Source of the DNA: Calothrix sp. PCC 7507
GTDB taxonomy: Bacteria > Cyanobacteriota > Cyanobacteriia > Cyanobacteriales > Nostocaceae
Length of the DNA stretch: 64,000 bases
Assembly (NCBI RefSeq): GCF_000316575.1
Contig: NC_019682.1
Span: forward strand, 5,206,001-5,270,000
Direction of reading: 5' to 3'
A model generated the notes under the pieces. The model was not told where the DNA came from. It was given only the letters and a program-made list of their open reading frames with translations, and ran no database searches. Shown piece after piece: positions 23,859 through 33,444 of the stretch; the first letter of the stretch is position 1, and the number at the start of each line of letters is the position of its first letter. Made by a program: the position numbers and the translations under genes.

Positions 23859-25204
23859 CCCGCCAAATAGCTTTTATCGCCCTACGAGAAGTTCAAAAGG
23901 GAGCTTATGCTGATGTTGCTCTTGATCGATCGCTGCAAAAAGTCAATTTATCTCCTCAAGACCGCCGTCTGGCGACAGAATTAGTCTATGGTAGCGTCAG
24001 AAGACAGCGCACCTTGGATGCCCTGATTGACCAACTCGCCACCAAGAAATCTCATCAACAACCCCCAGACCTCCGTGCCATTCTTCATCTAGGCTTATAT
24101 CAACTGCGCTATCAAGAGCGGATTCCACCTTCGGCTGCAGTGAATACCACTGTCGAATTAGCTAAGGAAAACGGCTTTTCAGGACTTACAGGTTTTGTAA
24201 ATGGTTTGTTGCGGCAATATATCCGCCTGGTGGAAGAGCGAGGGGGAGATGATTGTTTAAAATTGCCAGAAAATCCGGTGGAACGCTTGGGGATTTTGCA
24301 CAGTTTTCCTGACTGGATTATTCAAGTATGGTTAGAACAACTGGGTTTTGCCCAAACAGAACAATTGTGTGTGTGGATGAACCGATCGCCCACAATTGAC
24401 CTACGGATTAATCCCCTCCGCACTAGCTTAGAGGCTGTGGAGATGGCTTTGCAAGCTGCTGATGTCTTTGTAAAGCGTATTCCCTATTTACCGCAAGCTT
24501 TGCGATTGATTGGTAGTAGTGGCCCTATTCCCAATCTCCCTGGTTTCCAAGAAGGTTGGTGGACTGTACAAGATAGTAGCGCCCAGTTGGTGAGTCATTT
24601 ACTCGATCCGCAACCCGGTGAGGTAGTGATTGATGTTTGTGCTGCACCGGGGGGGAAAACAACTCACATTGCTGAGTTAATGGGGGATTCGGGAAAAGTT
24701 TGGGCGTGCGATCGCACTGCTTCTCGTCTGCGTAAACTCCAAGAAAATTCGCGACGGCTAAATCTGCAATCTATTGAAATTTGTACTGGTGACAGTCGCC
24801 ATTTCTCACAATTTTACAACGTTGGCGATCGCGTCTTATTAGATGCACCATGCTCTGGCTTAGGCACTCTGCACCGTCATGCTGATGCTCGTTGGCGACA
24901 GACACCAGAGGCGATCGCCGAACTTGCCAAACTACAGGCAGAGCTAATATCACACACATCAAAATTTGTCAAGAAAAATGGTGTATTAGTTTACGCCACC
25001 TGTACCCTGCATCCAGCAGAAAATGAAGGTGTGATTTCAGCTTTTCTAGCCGCACATCCTGATTGGGAAATCGCGCCTCCCAGCCTAGATTCACCTTTAG
25101 CTAACTACTGCACCCCTGAAGGCTGGCTAAAAGTCTGGCCCCATCAACAGGACATGGACGGCTTTTTTATGGTGCGCTTAAGAAAAACTAATGATTACGG
25201 GTGA
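23849..25204 (+). CDS. rsmB: 16S rRNA (cytosine(967)-C(5))-methyltransferase RsmB
   Basis: 451 residues, the usual length. It methylates C967 of 16S rRNA with SAM. The N-terminal NusB-like domain (about 1-145) has ELVYGSVRRQRTLDALI and AVNTTVELAKE. The methyltransferase domain has VIDVCAAPGGKTTHIAELM, the active-site segment DAPCSGLGTLHRHADARW (Cys335), and catalytic Cys385 in ATCTLHPAENE. The start ATG falls within a heptamer repeat and no other ribosome binding site is visible, so expression may be unusual. A small TerB-like gene follows 56 bp downstream on the same strand. Confidence 0.95.
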   Translation: MTNPRQIAFIALREVQKGAYADVALDRSLQKVNLSPQDRRLATELVYGSVRRQRTLDALIDQLATKKSHQQPPDLRAILHLGLYQLRYQERIPPSAAVNTTVELAKENGFSGLTGFVNGLLRQYIRLVEERGGDDCLKLPENPVERLGILHSFPDWIIQVWLEQLGFAQTEQLCVWMNRSPTIDLRINPLRTSLEAVEMALQAADVFVKRIPYLPQALRLIGSSGPIPNLPGFQEGWWTVQDSSAQLVSHLLDPQPGEVVIDVCAAPGGKTTHIAELMGDSGKVWACDRTASRLRKLQENSRRLNLQSIEICTGDSRHFSQFYNVGDRVLLDAPCSGLGTLHRHADARWRQTPEAIAELAKLQAELISHTSKFVKKNGVLVYATCTLHPAENEGVISAFLAAHPDWEIAPPSLDSPLANYCTPEGWLKVWPHQQDMDGFFMVRLRKTNDYG

Positions 25205-25260
25205 ATACTGTTTAGGACTGTACCATTTGATGGAGGTTTGAATCTCCCAGAGGATGCAGC

Positions 25261-25683
25261 ATGGTTAGTCATTCTAATGTGAAAAACTTAGTTAAAATCC
25301 TGATTGGCGCGGCTTGGATTGATGGCAGAATCCAGCCAGAAGAACGGCAATATCTGCGTGAAATAGCGCAAGCAAAAGGATTAGCCACAGATCCAGAGAT
25401 TAAGCCTTGGTTGTACGAATTGGTTCCCGTACAGCCAGAAGAGTGCTATCAGTGGGTAAAAGAATATCTAGGCGATCGCCCTAGCGTTGAAGACTGCGAA
25501 AATCTGATTGAAGCCATTAGTGGCTTAATTTACAGCGATGGTGAGGTGGCGACGGAAGAAGCAAAACTCTTGACAAAATTACAAGAGTTAGCCCAAGTCA
25601 ATGACCCAACCCAACCAGCTCCTACGCTACTGCTCAAACAAATTCAAAAGCTTTACCGTCGTTGGGTAGACGTTCAGAATTAA
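25261..25683 (+). CDS. TerB-like (tellurite-resistance-type) helical protein
   Basis: 140 residues. Two related helical halves carry the acidic signatures of TerB-like domains: KILIGAAWIDGRIQPEERQYLREIA (about 11-35) and AISGLIYSDGEVATEEAKLLTKL (about 84-106), each with the D-G-x-hydrophobic-x-x-E-E metal-binding-like motif. Such domains appear in stress and membrane-linked complexes. Despite the name, tellurite resistance is not implied. It lies 56 bp after rsmB and may be co-transcribed. Confidence 0.8.
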   Translation: MVSHSNVKNLVKILIGAAWIDGRIQPEERQYLREIAQAKGLATDPEIKPWLYELVPVQPEECYQWVKEYLGDRPSVEDCENLIEAISGLIYSDGEVATEEAKLLTKLQELAQVNDPTQPAPTLLLKQIQKLYRRWVDVQN

Positions 25684-25945
25684 CCAGGTTAAAAAGTAAA
25701 AAGATAAAAGTAAAAAGTAAAAAGAAAATTCCCATAAATTTATCTATGGGATTTGATAAGAATGTGTAAGAAAGTAAAAAGACCATTTCTTTTGCTTTTT
25801 AACCCTCCGCTCCTCCTAGCGGAGACGCTGCGCGTAGCTTGCTTCCCCGTAGGGGTACGCTCAAAGACAAGCTTTTTGCTTTTGCCTTATCTGTGACCAT
25901 TTTTCTTTTTCTTTCTTTTGCCTTTTAACTTTTTACTTTTGCCTT
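25684..25945. repeat. A-rich tandem repeat and GC-rich dispersed repeat
   Basis: The gap between convergent genes holds AAAAGTAAAAAG-type units (25689-25735), their inverse at 25904-25948 (CTTTTTACTTTTGCC), and a GC-rich repeat (CCTAGCGGAGACGCTGCGC, about 25816). The A-rich and T-rich arms could fold together. Confidence 0.5.
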
Positions 25946-26170
25946 TTAAGACTTCGGTTCACCCAGACCCGGAGTTTCTTCTTTATCAATTTTAGGCACA
26001 AAATCAGGACGCTCTTTACTTTCCCAACCGGCAGGACGCTTAGAGTTGTACCAAGCAATGGAACCAATGGTGACAGCAGCAATAAAACCAACTATGTAGA
26101 CCAAAGTGAAAGCATAAGGAAAGTGGGAACTATCAAATGTTGGTGATGCTGCTTGCATGAATAAATGCAT
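25946..26170 (-). CDS. Small single-span membrane protein, possibly Psb35
   Basis: 74 residues from the ATG at 26170, chosen because GGGGG lies 8-12 bp upstream. A GTG at 26197 is an alternative. The only hydrophobic span is YAFTLVYIVGFIAAVTIGSIAWY, followed by NSKRPAGWESKERPDFVPK and an acidic tail. The span plus the SKRPAGW segment resembles my recollection of the cyanobacterial photosystem II assembly protein Psb35 (Ssl2148 type), which stabilises the CP47 module. I cannot confirm that from sequence alone. A conserved thylakoid membrane protein is the safe reading. Confidence 0.6.
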   Translation of the reverse strand: MHLFMQAASPTFDSSHFPYAFTLVYIVGFIAAVTIGSIAWYNSKRPAGWESKERPDFVPKIDKEETPGLGEPKS

Positions 26171-26306
26171 GAGTATATTCCCCCAATTTATTAGCACTAC
26201 TTAACAAAGTATAAAACGATCGCGTAATTTACATCCCCCGCAAGTTTGACTCGCTTCGCGTGTCAGTTATCAGTTTGTTAACTGTTCACTGATAACTGTT
26301 CACTGA

Positions 26307-28586
26307 TTACTGAGAAGACGGACTAGGTTTGAGCCTCTCTCGCCAAGAAGGCTGACTTGGTGCAGAGCCAGAAGAACCAGAATTTCTATTCCTTTCGGGA
26401 GATGACGAGTCACCTGATTCTACTCTTCTTCGCCGCCGTGGACGAGATTCTGAGGAGGAGTCACTCCCGCTAGATTCTTGGCTACGATACCGCCGCCGTC
26501 TTCTAGATGAAGATGATTCATCATCTTGCTCTCGATAACGCCTTCTGCGTCTGGAGGTGTTTTCTTCTTGTTGCTGTTCGTCATCATCAGAGGCAGCAGC
26601 CTTATTTAAAATGCGTTTAGGTTTAAATGGCTCGGCTTTGATGCTACCTTTGCGACCATCTAACTTAGGTCGTGTGGGAAACTTTTCTACAGGTAACTCT
26701 TTAACCGCTTTTTCCATAAATTCATGCCAGGTGTAAGCGGCGCTACTACTACTACCATAGGTAGGACGGTTGTCGTCGTTACCCAGCCAAACTCCTGTCA
26801 CCAGTTGGGGAATATAGCCAATAAACCACAAATCACGGGCTTCGTCGGAAGTGCCTGTCTTCCCAGCCACGGCTCTATTATCTAATTGAGCGGCACCACC
26901 TGTCCCCTCTGTCACAACGTTGCGTAACATCCAAGTCATGATAGCGGCACTTTCAGCGTCGAGTGCCCGCTTTAACCGAAAATCAGCTGACCAAACTACC
27001 TCGCCCCGACGATTGAGGATGCGGCGAATACCATGAGGTTCTATGTGTAATCCTTGAGTGGCAAAACTGCCGTAAGCGCTGGTTAACTCTAGTAGATTGA
27101 CTTCGTTGGAGCCGAGAGCTAGGGAATAGGTAGGCTTGAGTTCTGATTTTATACCCATGTCATGGGCAAGTTTCATCGTTGGCTTAAACCCAACATCAAT
27201 CAACACCTTCACCGCCACTATATTAACAGAGCGGGTAAGGGCATCTCGCATGGTCATGGAACCACGGAATTTTTCACTGTAGTTTTTTGGTTCATAACCA
27301 TCGACGACAAAAGGTTCATCAAGGTAGCTGTCGTAGGGGCTTTTACCGCTAGCGATCGCTGTAGCATAGACAAAGCCTTTAAATGTTGATCCTGGCTGAC
27401 GCTGTGCCTGGGTAACGCGATTAAACTGGTTTTTGCCAAAGTCTTTTCCCCCCACCATCGCCTGAATTTCGCCATTGCGGGGATCAATCGCTACTAAAGC
27501 TGCTTGCTTAAAATTCTCCCAACGGCCTTGATTGCGGAGGGTTTTGGCAACTGCGGCTTCTGCGGCTTTCTGCCAAGTCGGGTTGAGGGTAGTTTCTACC
27601 ACTAAACCCCCACCAGCTAACACATCCGGAGAAACATATTTTGGTAATTCTTTTTGAATGTAGGACGTAAAGTAAGGAAAATCTACTTGCAGTCGTTTGG
27701 GAAAACTACTTTTGATCACTAGTGCTTCTTGACTTGCTGCTTGCCTTTCGGCGGCTGTAATTACCCCATCTTCTTGCATTCGCTGCAATACCAGATTCCG
27801 TCTTTGTGTAGCGGCTTCGGGATTCTTATCTGGGGCGTAGACACTAGGGGCTGGTGCTAATCCCGCGATGGTGGCCATTTCTGGCAAGGTGAGTTGATCC
27901 ACCGTTTTACTAAAATATACCCACGCAGCATCTGCTACACCATAAGCCCCAGATCCCAAGTAAACCAAATTCAGGTAACGCTCCAGAATTTGGTTTTTGG
28001 TCAATTCCTGCTCCATTTTTTGCGCCAGGCGGACTTCTTTAACCTTACGCCAGACTGTTTTTTCTTGTTTCAGGAAGAGAATCCGGGCTAGCTGTTGGGT
28101 AATAGTGCTACCACCTTCGACTACGTTTTGCGATCGCAAATTATTCCAAACTGCTCTGACAATCCCTTGAGGATCAACTCCACTGTGTTGCTCAAACCTT
28201 CTATCTTCTGAAGCAATGAAAGCTTGTTTCAGTTTATCTGGGATTTGCGCTAGCTCGATGTTTTCTCTGCCGATTTCTCCTTGCTGTTGTAGGATCGTGC
28301 CATCGATAGCTTTAATAGTCAAAGTTTGCTGTCGCACGACGGCGTTTAGTTCAGCCTTATCCGGCAAAGTCTCATCTATTGACCTAATACCATAACTTAC
28401 GGCAATAATTCCACCACTTAAACCCAAGCCTGCCCAAAACCACAGGCGACGATAAAAAGGTTTATCGCTGCTGGAAAACTTGGCCACTAGCCCAGATGAA
28501 ACGCGTTGCATTCGGTTGAGTAACTGCTTCGCCTTCACCAGCTTTGTTGGCGGTAAGTTCTCATTGGTTGATTCTTCATTACTCAT
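26307..28586 (-). CDS. Class A penicillin-binding protein (PBP1A type)
   Basis: 759 residues. It polymerises glycan strands and cross-links peptides in the periplasm. After a cytoplasmic N-terminus there is one transmembrane helix (about 50-70). The GT51 transglycosylase domain (about 95-270) has EDRRFEQHSG and GGSTITQQLARILFL. The transpeptidase domain has the S-x-x-K motif at Ser400 (GSTFKG), SVN (RSVNIVAV) and KTGT (AGKTGTSDE). The C-terminal about 120 residues are a low-complexity Arg/Ser/Asp/Glu tail (SRRRRRY, RPRRRRRVESG), longer than in most homologues. That tail might bind anionic wall polymers. Several paralogues are expected in such genomes, so no gene letter is given. Confidence 0.93.
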   Translation of the reverse strand: MSNEESTNENLPPTKLVKAKQLLNRMQRVSSGLVAKFSSSDKPFYRRLWFWAGLGLSGGIIAVSYGIRSIDETLPDKAELNAVVRQQTLTIKAIDGTILQQQGEIGRENIELAQIPDKLKQAFIASEDRRFEQHSGVDPQGIVRAVWNNLRSQNVVEGGSTITQQLARILFLKQEKTVWRKVKEVRLAQKMEQELTKNQILERYLNLVYLGSGAYGVADAAWVYFSKTVDQLTLPEMATIAGLAPAPSVYAPDKNPEAATQRRNLVLQRMQEDGVITAAERQAASQEALVIKSSFPKRLQVDFPYFTSYIQKELPKYVSPDVLAGGGLVVETTLNPTWQKAAEAAVAKTLRNQGRWENFKQAALVAIDPRNGEIQAMVGGKDFGKNQFNRVTQAQRQPGSTFKGFVYATAIASGKSPYDSYLDEPFVVDGYEPKNYSEKFRGSMTMRDALTRSVNIVAVKVLIDVGFKPTMKLAHDMGIKSELKPTYSLALGSNEVNLLELTSAYGSFATQGLHIEPHGIRRILNRRGEVVWSADFRLKRALDAESAAIMTWMLRNVVTEGTGGAAQLDNRAVAGKTGTSDEARDLWFIGYIPQLVTGVWLGNDDNRPTYGSSSSAAYTWHEFMEKAVKELPVEKFPTRPKLDGRKGSIKAEPFKPKRILNKAAASDDDEQQQEENTSRRRRRYREQDDESSSSRRRRRYRSQESSGSDSSSESRPRRRRRVESGDSSSPERNRNSGSSGSAPSQPSWRERLKPSPSSQ

Positions 28587-28904
28587 GATAATTACCGGGT
28601 GGCAATCGCGGTTTCTCCTTGTCAGAGTTACTTAAGTTAGTTGTGCTTTGGTTGAACCAGCAGGTCAGCTTCCCCACATTAGTTCCTTGATCAAATTAGT
28701 TGACACCTAACCACCGGGATAAATTTGGGGGTTAGAACACCATGTTTGTGTTGTTATAATATCCCATAAACAATTAACTGAATTCACTACAAAAGAATGT
28801 TTTTTTTAGGATTTGTTAATTTCATTAAGTAAATATTCATACATATAGTTAACGGATTATTCGGAGAAAAAAGACTGTTCAAAGTATTTCAAATAGATGC
28901 CGTT
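28587..28904. other. Divergent promoter region, PBP and folK
   Basis: 318 bp, AT-rich toward folK, with no repeat or gene that I can support. TTGTTATAATATCCC at about 28751-28765 contains a TATAAT-like hexamer that could be a -10 element for either direction. Confidence 0.35.
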
Positions 28905-29423
28905 ATGCGTGGGCTTAGTCCCCAAGATAGCTACTCAGTAAAGACTAGCGCCATCGCCCTTGGTAGCAATATTGGTGATTCGCAGGCAATATTAGAAGCA
29001 GCTGTCGAAACTTTAGCTCGAACACCAGGTATTCTTTTAACAGCAAAATCTAGTTGGTATCAAACCAAAGCAATAGGCCCAGCCCAGCCAGATTACATAA
29101 ATGGCTGCATCCTCTTACAAATAGTTATGCTACCGCAGCTGTTGTTAGAAACTTTATTAAACATCGAACAAAAGTTCGGGCGTGTTCGCCAAGAACGTTG
29201 GGGGCCACGAACCTTAGATTTAGATTTATTGTTATATGATGACCTAATTTTGCAGACGCCAACCCTGCAAATTCCCCATCCCCGCATGAAAGAAAGGGCT
29301 TTTGTGTTAGTTCCACTAGCAGAAATCGCCCCGGATTGGGTAGATCCTGTTTCTGGGTGTGTTATCAAGGATTTGGTTAAACAGGTAGACTGTTCTGATG
29401 TACATTTATTGTTAGGCAATTAA
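28905..29423 (+). CDS. folK: 2-amino-4-hydroxy-6-hydroxymethyldihydropteridine diphosphokinase (HPPK)
   Basis: 172 residues. It transfers pyrophosphate from ATP to hydroxymethyl-dihydropterin in folate synthesis. Signatures: ALGSNIGDSQAILEAAVETL (about 18-37), SSWYQTKAIG, DYINGCILL and the HPPK motif RERWGPRTLDLDLLLYDD (here RQERWGPRT..., about 99-116), whose Asp pair binds magnesium, then HPRMKERAFVLVPLAEIAP. It stands 87 bp before the Nudix gene on the same strand. Confidence 0.96.
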   Translation: MRGLSPQDSYSVKTSAIALGSNIGDSQAILEAAVETLARTPGILLTAKSSWYQTKAIGPAQPDYINGCILLQIVMLPQLLLETLLNIEQKFGRVRQERWGPRTLDLDLLLYDDLILQTPTLQIPHPRMKERAFVLVPLAEIAPDWVDPVSGCVIKDLVKQVDCSDVHLLLGN

Positions 29424-29510
29424 AATTACCAAACGTAAACGCAGAAAGCTTCTGATTTGACAATTGATACCAATTTTGGTCTGTGTATTTAGCGACAAGA
29501 AAATTTTACT

Positions 29511-30059
29511 ATGCCATTAGGTAGAGAATTACCACAGCTGCTGAAACAACGCTTATTTTATAAAGGACGCAAGTTTAATTTTGAAGTTAATCGCTTGCGT
29601 TTACCTAATAAAGCGGAAGGAGAATGGGAGTGTATTCGCCACCCAGGTGGCGCTCTAGCTGTGCCTGTGACAGCAGAGGGTAAACTGATATTGGTACGCC
29701 AGTATCGTTTTGCAGTTCAGGGCAGAATATTAGAGTTTCCCGCAGGTACTGTGGAAGCGAATGAAGATCCCCTAGAGACAGTGCAGCGTGAAATTGAGGA
29801 AGAAACCGGCTATCGTGCCCAAAAGTGGGAAAAATTAGGAGAGTTTTTTCTCGCTCCAGGCTATTCTGATGAAATTATCTATGCTTTTTTAGCGCGAGAT
29901 TTGGAAAAATTAGATAAACCACCAGCACAAGACGAAGACGAGGACATCGAAACCGTCTTTTTCACCCCCGAAGAATTAGAGAAAGCAATTTTAGAGGGTG
30001 AACCAATAGATGCTAAATCCATTTCTAGCTTTCTGCTGGCTCGTCATTTACTAGTTTAA
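29511..30059 (+). CDS. Nudix hydrolase, ADP-ribose pyrophosphatase type
   Basis: 182 residues. The Nudix box is complete: GTVEANEDPLETVQREIEEETGY (about 83-105; G-x5-E-x7-RE-U-x-EE-x-GU). The preceding segment LVRQYRFAVQGRILEFPAG is that of ADP-ribose or related sugar-nucleotide pyrophosphatases. It hydrolyses nucleoside diphosphates linked to another moiety. The next 270 bp hold palindromes only. Confidence 0.88.
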   Translation: MPLGRELPQLLKQRLFYKGRKFNFEVNRLRLPNKAEGEWECIRHPGGALAVPVTAEGKLILVRQYRFAVQGRILEFPAGTVEANEDPLETVQREIEEETGYRAQKWEKLGEFFLAPGYSDEIIYAFLARDLEKLDKPPAQDEDEDIETVFFTPEELEKAILEGEPIDAKSISSFLLARHLLV

Positions 30060-30332
30060 CGGTATCGCGGAAGTCCCCACCCTCAACTCTTAGTAGGGTG
30101 GGGATAGGGAGTAGATTTTGTCGGTTGGGTGAAGTGCAACGAAACCCAACTGATATCTTGCACCATTCTCAATAACTGTAGGGTGGGCATTGCCCACCGA
30201 CACAAATATAGGGGTTTTAGGCAATGGTGGGCAGTGCCCACCCTACTACAAAAAATGGATTATTGCAACTGGTGCAAGATGTAAGCCAATACCCAGATCT
30301 GTACCTGTACTCACGTCAGTGTGTGGAGTATG
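30060..30332. repeat. Palindrome cluster between convergent genes
   Basis: It contains CCCCACCCT...AGGGTGGGG (about 30079-30104), a GGTTGGGTGAAGTGCAACG repeat like that at 12643, and the paired arms GTAGGGTGGGCATTGCCCACC (30178) and GGTGGGCAGTGCCCACCCTAC (about 30224-30244). The paired arms are also found in R1 elements. This may be an R1 relic that has lost its ends. It may serve as a terminator for both genes. Confidence 0.55.
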
Positions 30333-31421
30333 TCACCTCTCTACAAGTAACTCTTGCTGTTCTTCTGGTTCCTGCACCTGCATAAGTTGCTCACAGAGTT
30401 CATTCAATTCTGAATTTTTTTGGCGAATAATTTGCTGTGCTAGTGCTTCTAGGCGCTCAATATTTTCAGGACTTGCATCATCCATATCGTCGTTAGCCCC
30501 ATTGAGAAATCCTTGGAAGCGATAATATTGTTTAGGGATATCATCTGCTTTCGGTAGTAATTGTTCTAACTGACAAGCTACTGATTCACTGTTAGCATCC
30601 AACATAATATTCACCAATGGTTCTACCCATTGAATTAATCCCCAATTTACAGCTTTATCGTAATGGTATTTACGGGTTAGAGAACCTGTACCTAATGAAA
30701 CTACTAAAATGTCATTTAAAGATAGTGGTTGTTTATAAGGGATTTTGGCACTGAGTTTTTTAGAAGATATTAAAGCTTCCATAATTGCCAAAGATGTAGG
30801 GTTGTTGGCAAAAATGCAACCATCAATTAATGCATAATAACCGCCATCTGTTGGATCGATTGTTTCGATTTTATAAGGCTTGAAATAAGTTGGGGCTGCA
30901 GAAGTTGCCATTGCGGCTTGTTTCATGGTGTAACCTTCGCATATCTTGCGGAAGTTATCACCTAATTTTTGTTTTTTTAACTCATTAATAAAGAAAATCG
31001 GCATCCGCAACTCGATATCATAACTAGTGATAAAAAGTTCCGTGAGTGCATCTTGTAGAAGAGTATCTCCAAAAAATTCTGTTAAAACTTCGTCTCTACC
31101 TTTCGATGAATACTTTGCTCGCAAAATGTCGTCAATTGACATCAAGCGTGTGATATATGACTCAAAAAAGATGCGTTCTCCATCTTGCCGATATATCTCA
31201 ATCAGATCCTTGGCTTTAAAATGAGGTTGACTCTTGTTGTTTGGATCTGGTTTAGCGAGGCCTGCAGCGAGAATTCCGCCAGTTGAGCTACCTGCAATCA
31301 GGCTAAACAGTTGACAAATCGGCTTTCCTGTACGTTTTTCGATCTCGTCTAAAACGATCGCCGGAATTATTCCGCGAATACCGCCACCGTCAATTGACAA
31401 CACTTTGTATTTATAAGGCAT
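30333..31421 (-). CDS. Patatin-like phospholipase
   Basis: 362 residues. It is a serine lipid acyl hydrolase. The oxyanion loop DGGGIRG (11-17), the nucleophile Ser46 in GSSTG and the catalytic Asp200 in DGCIFANNP form the expected Ser-Asp dyad. The C-terminal about 100 residues include a Gln/Glu-rich helix. Bacterial patatins of this size act on membrane lipids. Some are effectors of cyclic-oligonucleotide defence systems, but no nucleotide cyclase or other defence gene is adjacent here, so a general lipase is the default reading. Confidence 0.9.
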   Translation of the reverse strand: MPYKYKVLSIDGGGIRGIIPAIVLDEIEKRTGKPICQLFSLIAGSSTGGILAAGLAKPDPNNKSQPHFKAKDLIEIYRQDGERIFFESYITRLMSIDDILRAKYSSKGRDEVLTEFFGDTLLQDALTELFITSYDIELRMPIFFINELKKQKLGDNFRKICEGYTMKQAAMATSAAPTYFKPYKIETIDPTDGGYYALIDGCIFANNPTSLAIMEALISSKKLSAKIPYKQPLSLNDILVVSLGTGSLTRKYHYDKAVNWGLIQWVEPLVNIMLDANSESVACQLEQLLPKADDIPKQYYRFQGFLNGANDDMDDASPENIERLEALAQQIIRQKNSELNELCEQLMQVQEPEEQQELLVER

Positions 31422-31464
31422 ACACCCTCTTTCTGCATCCTCTTCTGCTATCTGGACTATTAAC

Positions 31465-31565
31465 TAATACCAATTTAATTAATGATTCGACACATGGATT
31501 GTCGTCAAGGGCGGGGAAACCCCGCCCCTACGTATCTTGTGTATTCTTTTTTCAAATTGGTATAA
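31465..31565. repeat. Short inverted repeat element with TAATACCAATTT ends
   Basis: The ends TAATACCAATTT (31465-31476) and CAAATTGGTATAA (31553-31565) are inverted. The centre holds a GGGCGGGGAAACCCCGCCC hairpin (about 31509-31527). The ACCAATTT end sequence recurs near 29467 and 41210. The rest of the 31422-31723 gap is AT-rich, with a short AAAGAGACCTGG segment and nothing recognised. Confidence 0.5.
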
Positions 31566-31723
31566 CACATGATTATGTAGGATATTTTGATAATATAGTA
31601 TGATTTAAAACTAAACTCACAGTATTTTTACGAAGTTTAGTAAAATGTTGCCGAAAAAAGAGACCTGGTGTTTAGAAAAACTCCAAGTCTCAAATTTAAC
31701 TTTTACTAAATCAGTAATTTTTG

Positions 31724-33010
31724 TTAGAGTGTCAAGGATTGAGGATTTGTCTCAATCAACTTCGTCAAATCTCGCAAGAATGCGGCTGCATGGGCACCAT
31801 AGATAATTCGGTGATCGGCAGTAATATTTACTTGCATTTGTTGGCGTACACCAAATAAACCATCGCCTGTGGCTACTACTTGCGGAGTAGACGCCCCGAT
31901 CGCTAAAATCGAACCTTGTCCAGGTGGCAAAATTGCGTCAAATGTGTCTACACCAAACATTCCCAAGTTAGATAGGGTGAAAGTGCCACTGTTATATTCG
32001 TCTGGTTGTAGTTGCTTGCTTCTAGCGCGTTCTACTAAAGACTTCCAAGTGCGCGATAGAGAATAAATGTCTACTATATCTGCGTTCTTTAATACAGGTG
32101 TAATCAATCCGCCATCATCCATAGCTACAGCTACAGAAATGTTGATGTCAGAATGATAAACAATTCCTTGGTCAGAATAGCTAGCATTTATTAATGGGTG
32201 TTTTTGTAATGTCACCGCTACAGCTTTTGCTAGTAGGGCTGTCATTGTCACCCCTTTGGACTTAATCTGCTTGTAGAGCTTGTCTAAGCCGTCAGTTGTG
32301 ATTGTGTAACCCACACGGAAGACTGGAACGGAGATGGTAGCTACCATATTCCGCACTACGGCATTTTGGAAGGTAGTGAGGGGCACTATTTGACCAGGTA
32401 TAGCGCTGCTGGTCACTGGAGTAGGTGCAGGTGCTGTGGGGATGATTGTCGGTGTCGATGGCTGTGGTGTAAGTGGTTTAGCGGCTGGTTGCTTACCCTG
32501 ATTTGCTGCTGCTTCCACATCCTCAGCGACGATGCGCCCGTAGGGGCCACTGCCTTTAAGTGTATTTAAATCAACTTTTAGTTCTTTTGCTAACTTACGG
32601 GCACGGGGTGAAACCACAACCCTACCTTCACGGTGGTTAGAACCATTTTGAGAAGCTAAGGTAGGTGTCCCCACTGAGGCGGTGACGGCGACTGGTTGAG
32701 GAGTAGGAGTAGCAGGGGTAGACGCACCACCGGAATTGGCTAGAGACTTAGCAGTTGCAATTTCAGCTTCCGTTTCGGCGATATAGGCGATCGCAGATCC
32801 CACGGTTGTACTTTCACCAGCTGGCACTAAAATATGGGCAAGATATCCTTCATAAAAGGATTCCACATCCATATCTGCCTTATCTGACTCGACAACCACC
32901 ACTGTTTCGCCTTTCTCCACTTTATCGCCTGGCGATTTCACCCAGGAGACGATTTTGCCTTCAGTCATCGTGGAACTCAGCGCCGGCATAAATACTTCGT
33001 GAATGCTCAT
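31724..33010 (-). CDS. pdhC: Dihydrolipoamide acetyltransferase (pyruvate dehydrogenase E2)
   Basis: 428 residues. The N-terminal lipoyl domain (about 1-78) carries the lipoylated Lys44 in [10 protein letters not shown] Pro/Thr/Ala-rich linker follows (about 90-185), with the E3/E1-binding domain [35 protein letters not shown] (about 130-165), and then the C-terminal catalytic domain. The catalytic motif reads [15 protein letters not shown], with Tyr where most E2s have Asp (HxxxDG). From memory this variant is shared by cyanobacterial and plastid E2s, so it is not evidence of inactivity. It forms the core of the pyruvate dehydrogenase complex. Confidence 0.93.
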   Translation of the reverse strand: MSIHEVFMPALSSTMTEGKIVSWVKSPGDKVEKGETVVVVESDKADMDVESFYEGYLAHILVPAGESTTVGSAIAYIAETEAEIATAKSLANSGGASTPATPTPQPVAVTASVGTPTLASQNGSNHREGRVVVSPRARKLAKELKVDLNTLKGSGPYGRIVAEDVEAAANQGKQPAAKPLTPQPSTPTIIPTAPAPTPVTSSAIPGQIVPLTTFQNAVVRNMVATISVPVFRVGYTITTDGLDKLYKQIKSKGVTMTALLAKAVAVTLQKHPLINASYSDQGIVYHSDINISVAVAMDDGGLITPVLKNADIVDIYSLSRTWKSLVERARSKQLQPDEYNSGTFTLSNLGMFGVDTFDAILPPGQGSILAIGASTPQVVATGDGLFGVRQQMQVNITADHRIIYGAHAAAFLRDLTKLIETNPQSLTL

Positions 33011-33076
33011 AGGGTGGTTTCAGAATCAATAATTTTATGGACTTTAACAGCTTTTGCCAGATCGAATTGTATCAAG

Positions 33077-33176
33077 GATTGGGGATTGGGGACTGGGGAT
33101 TGGGGACTGGGGATTGGGGACTGGGGATTGGGGATTGGGGACTGGGGACTGGGGATTGGGGATTGGGCATTGGGGA
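33077..33176 (+). repeat. GGGGATTGGGGACT tandem repeat
   Basis: About seven imperfect units of GGGGATTGGGGACT, with shorter GGGGATT and GGGGACT 7-mers, run to 33176. A C-rich stretch (CCTGCCCCCTGCCCC, 33218-33262) follows that could pair with it. Open frames across it (32999, 33054) are artefacts. The remainder of the 33011-33444 gap is AT-rich, with nothing recognised. Confidence 0.75.
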
Positions 33177-33444
33177 ATAACCAATGTTGCTTTTTGCCTC
33201 TCCCAACTCCTGTCTCCTGCCCCCTGCCCCCTGCTCCCTGCCCCCTGCCTCCTCCCCTGGAACTTAAAGGCGATGGGAAATGTCTACGCGTACAGCACCC
33301 TCAATATAAGTTATATATCTTTTGTAACCACTTACCAATGCACTGACGCTGCTCACACAAAGCCAGGATAGAGGCTTAGTGGTTCAACTTCAATTTAAAA
33401 TTCAAAGTTGATAACTAACCTACTGGAAGTTTTGGTTTAGTTTT

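Noticed and set aside
30333-31421. Patatin as a defence-system effector
   Set aside because: No cyclic-nucleotide synthase or other defence gene adjoins it, so a plain lipase is more likely.
32999-33371. Two overlapping forward frames encoding [14 protein letters not shown]-type repeats
   Set aside because: They are translations of the GGGGATTGGGGACT tandem repeat in two frames.
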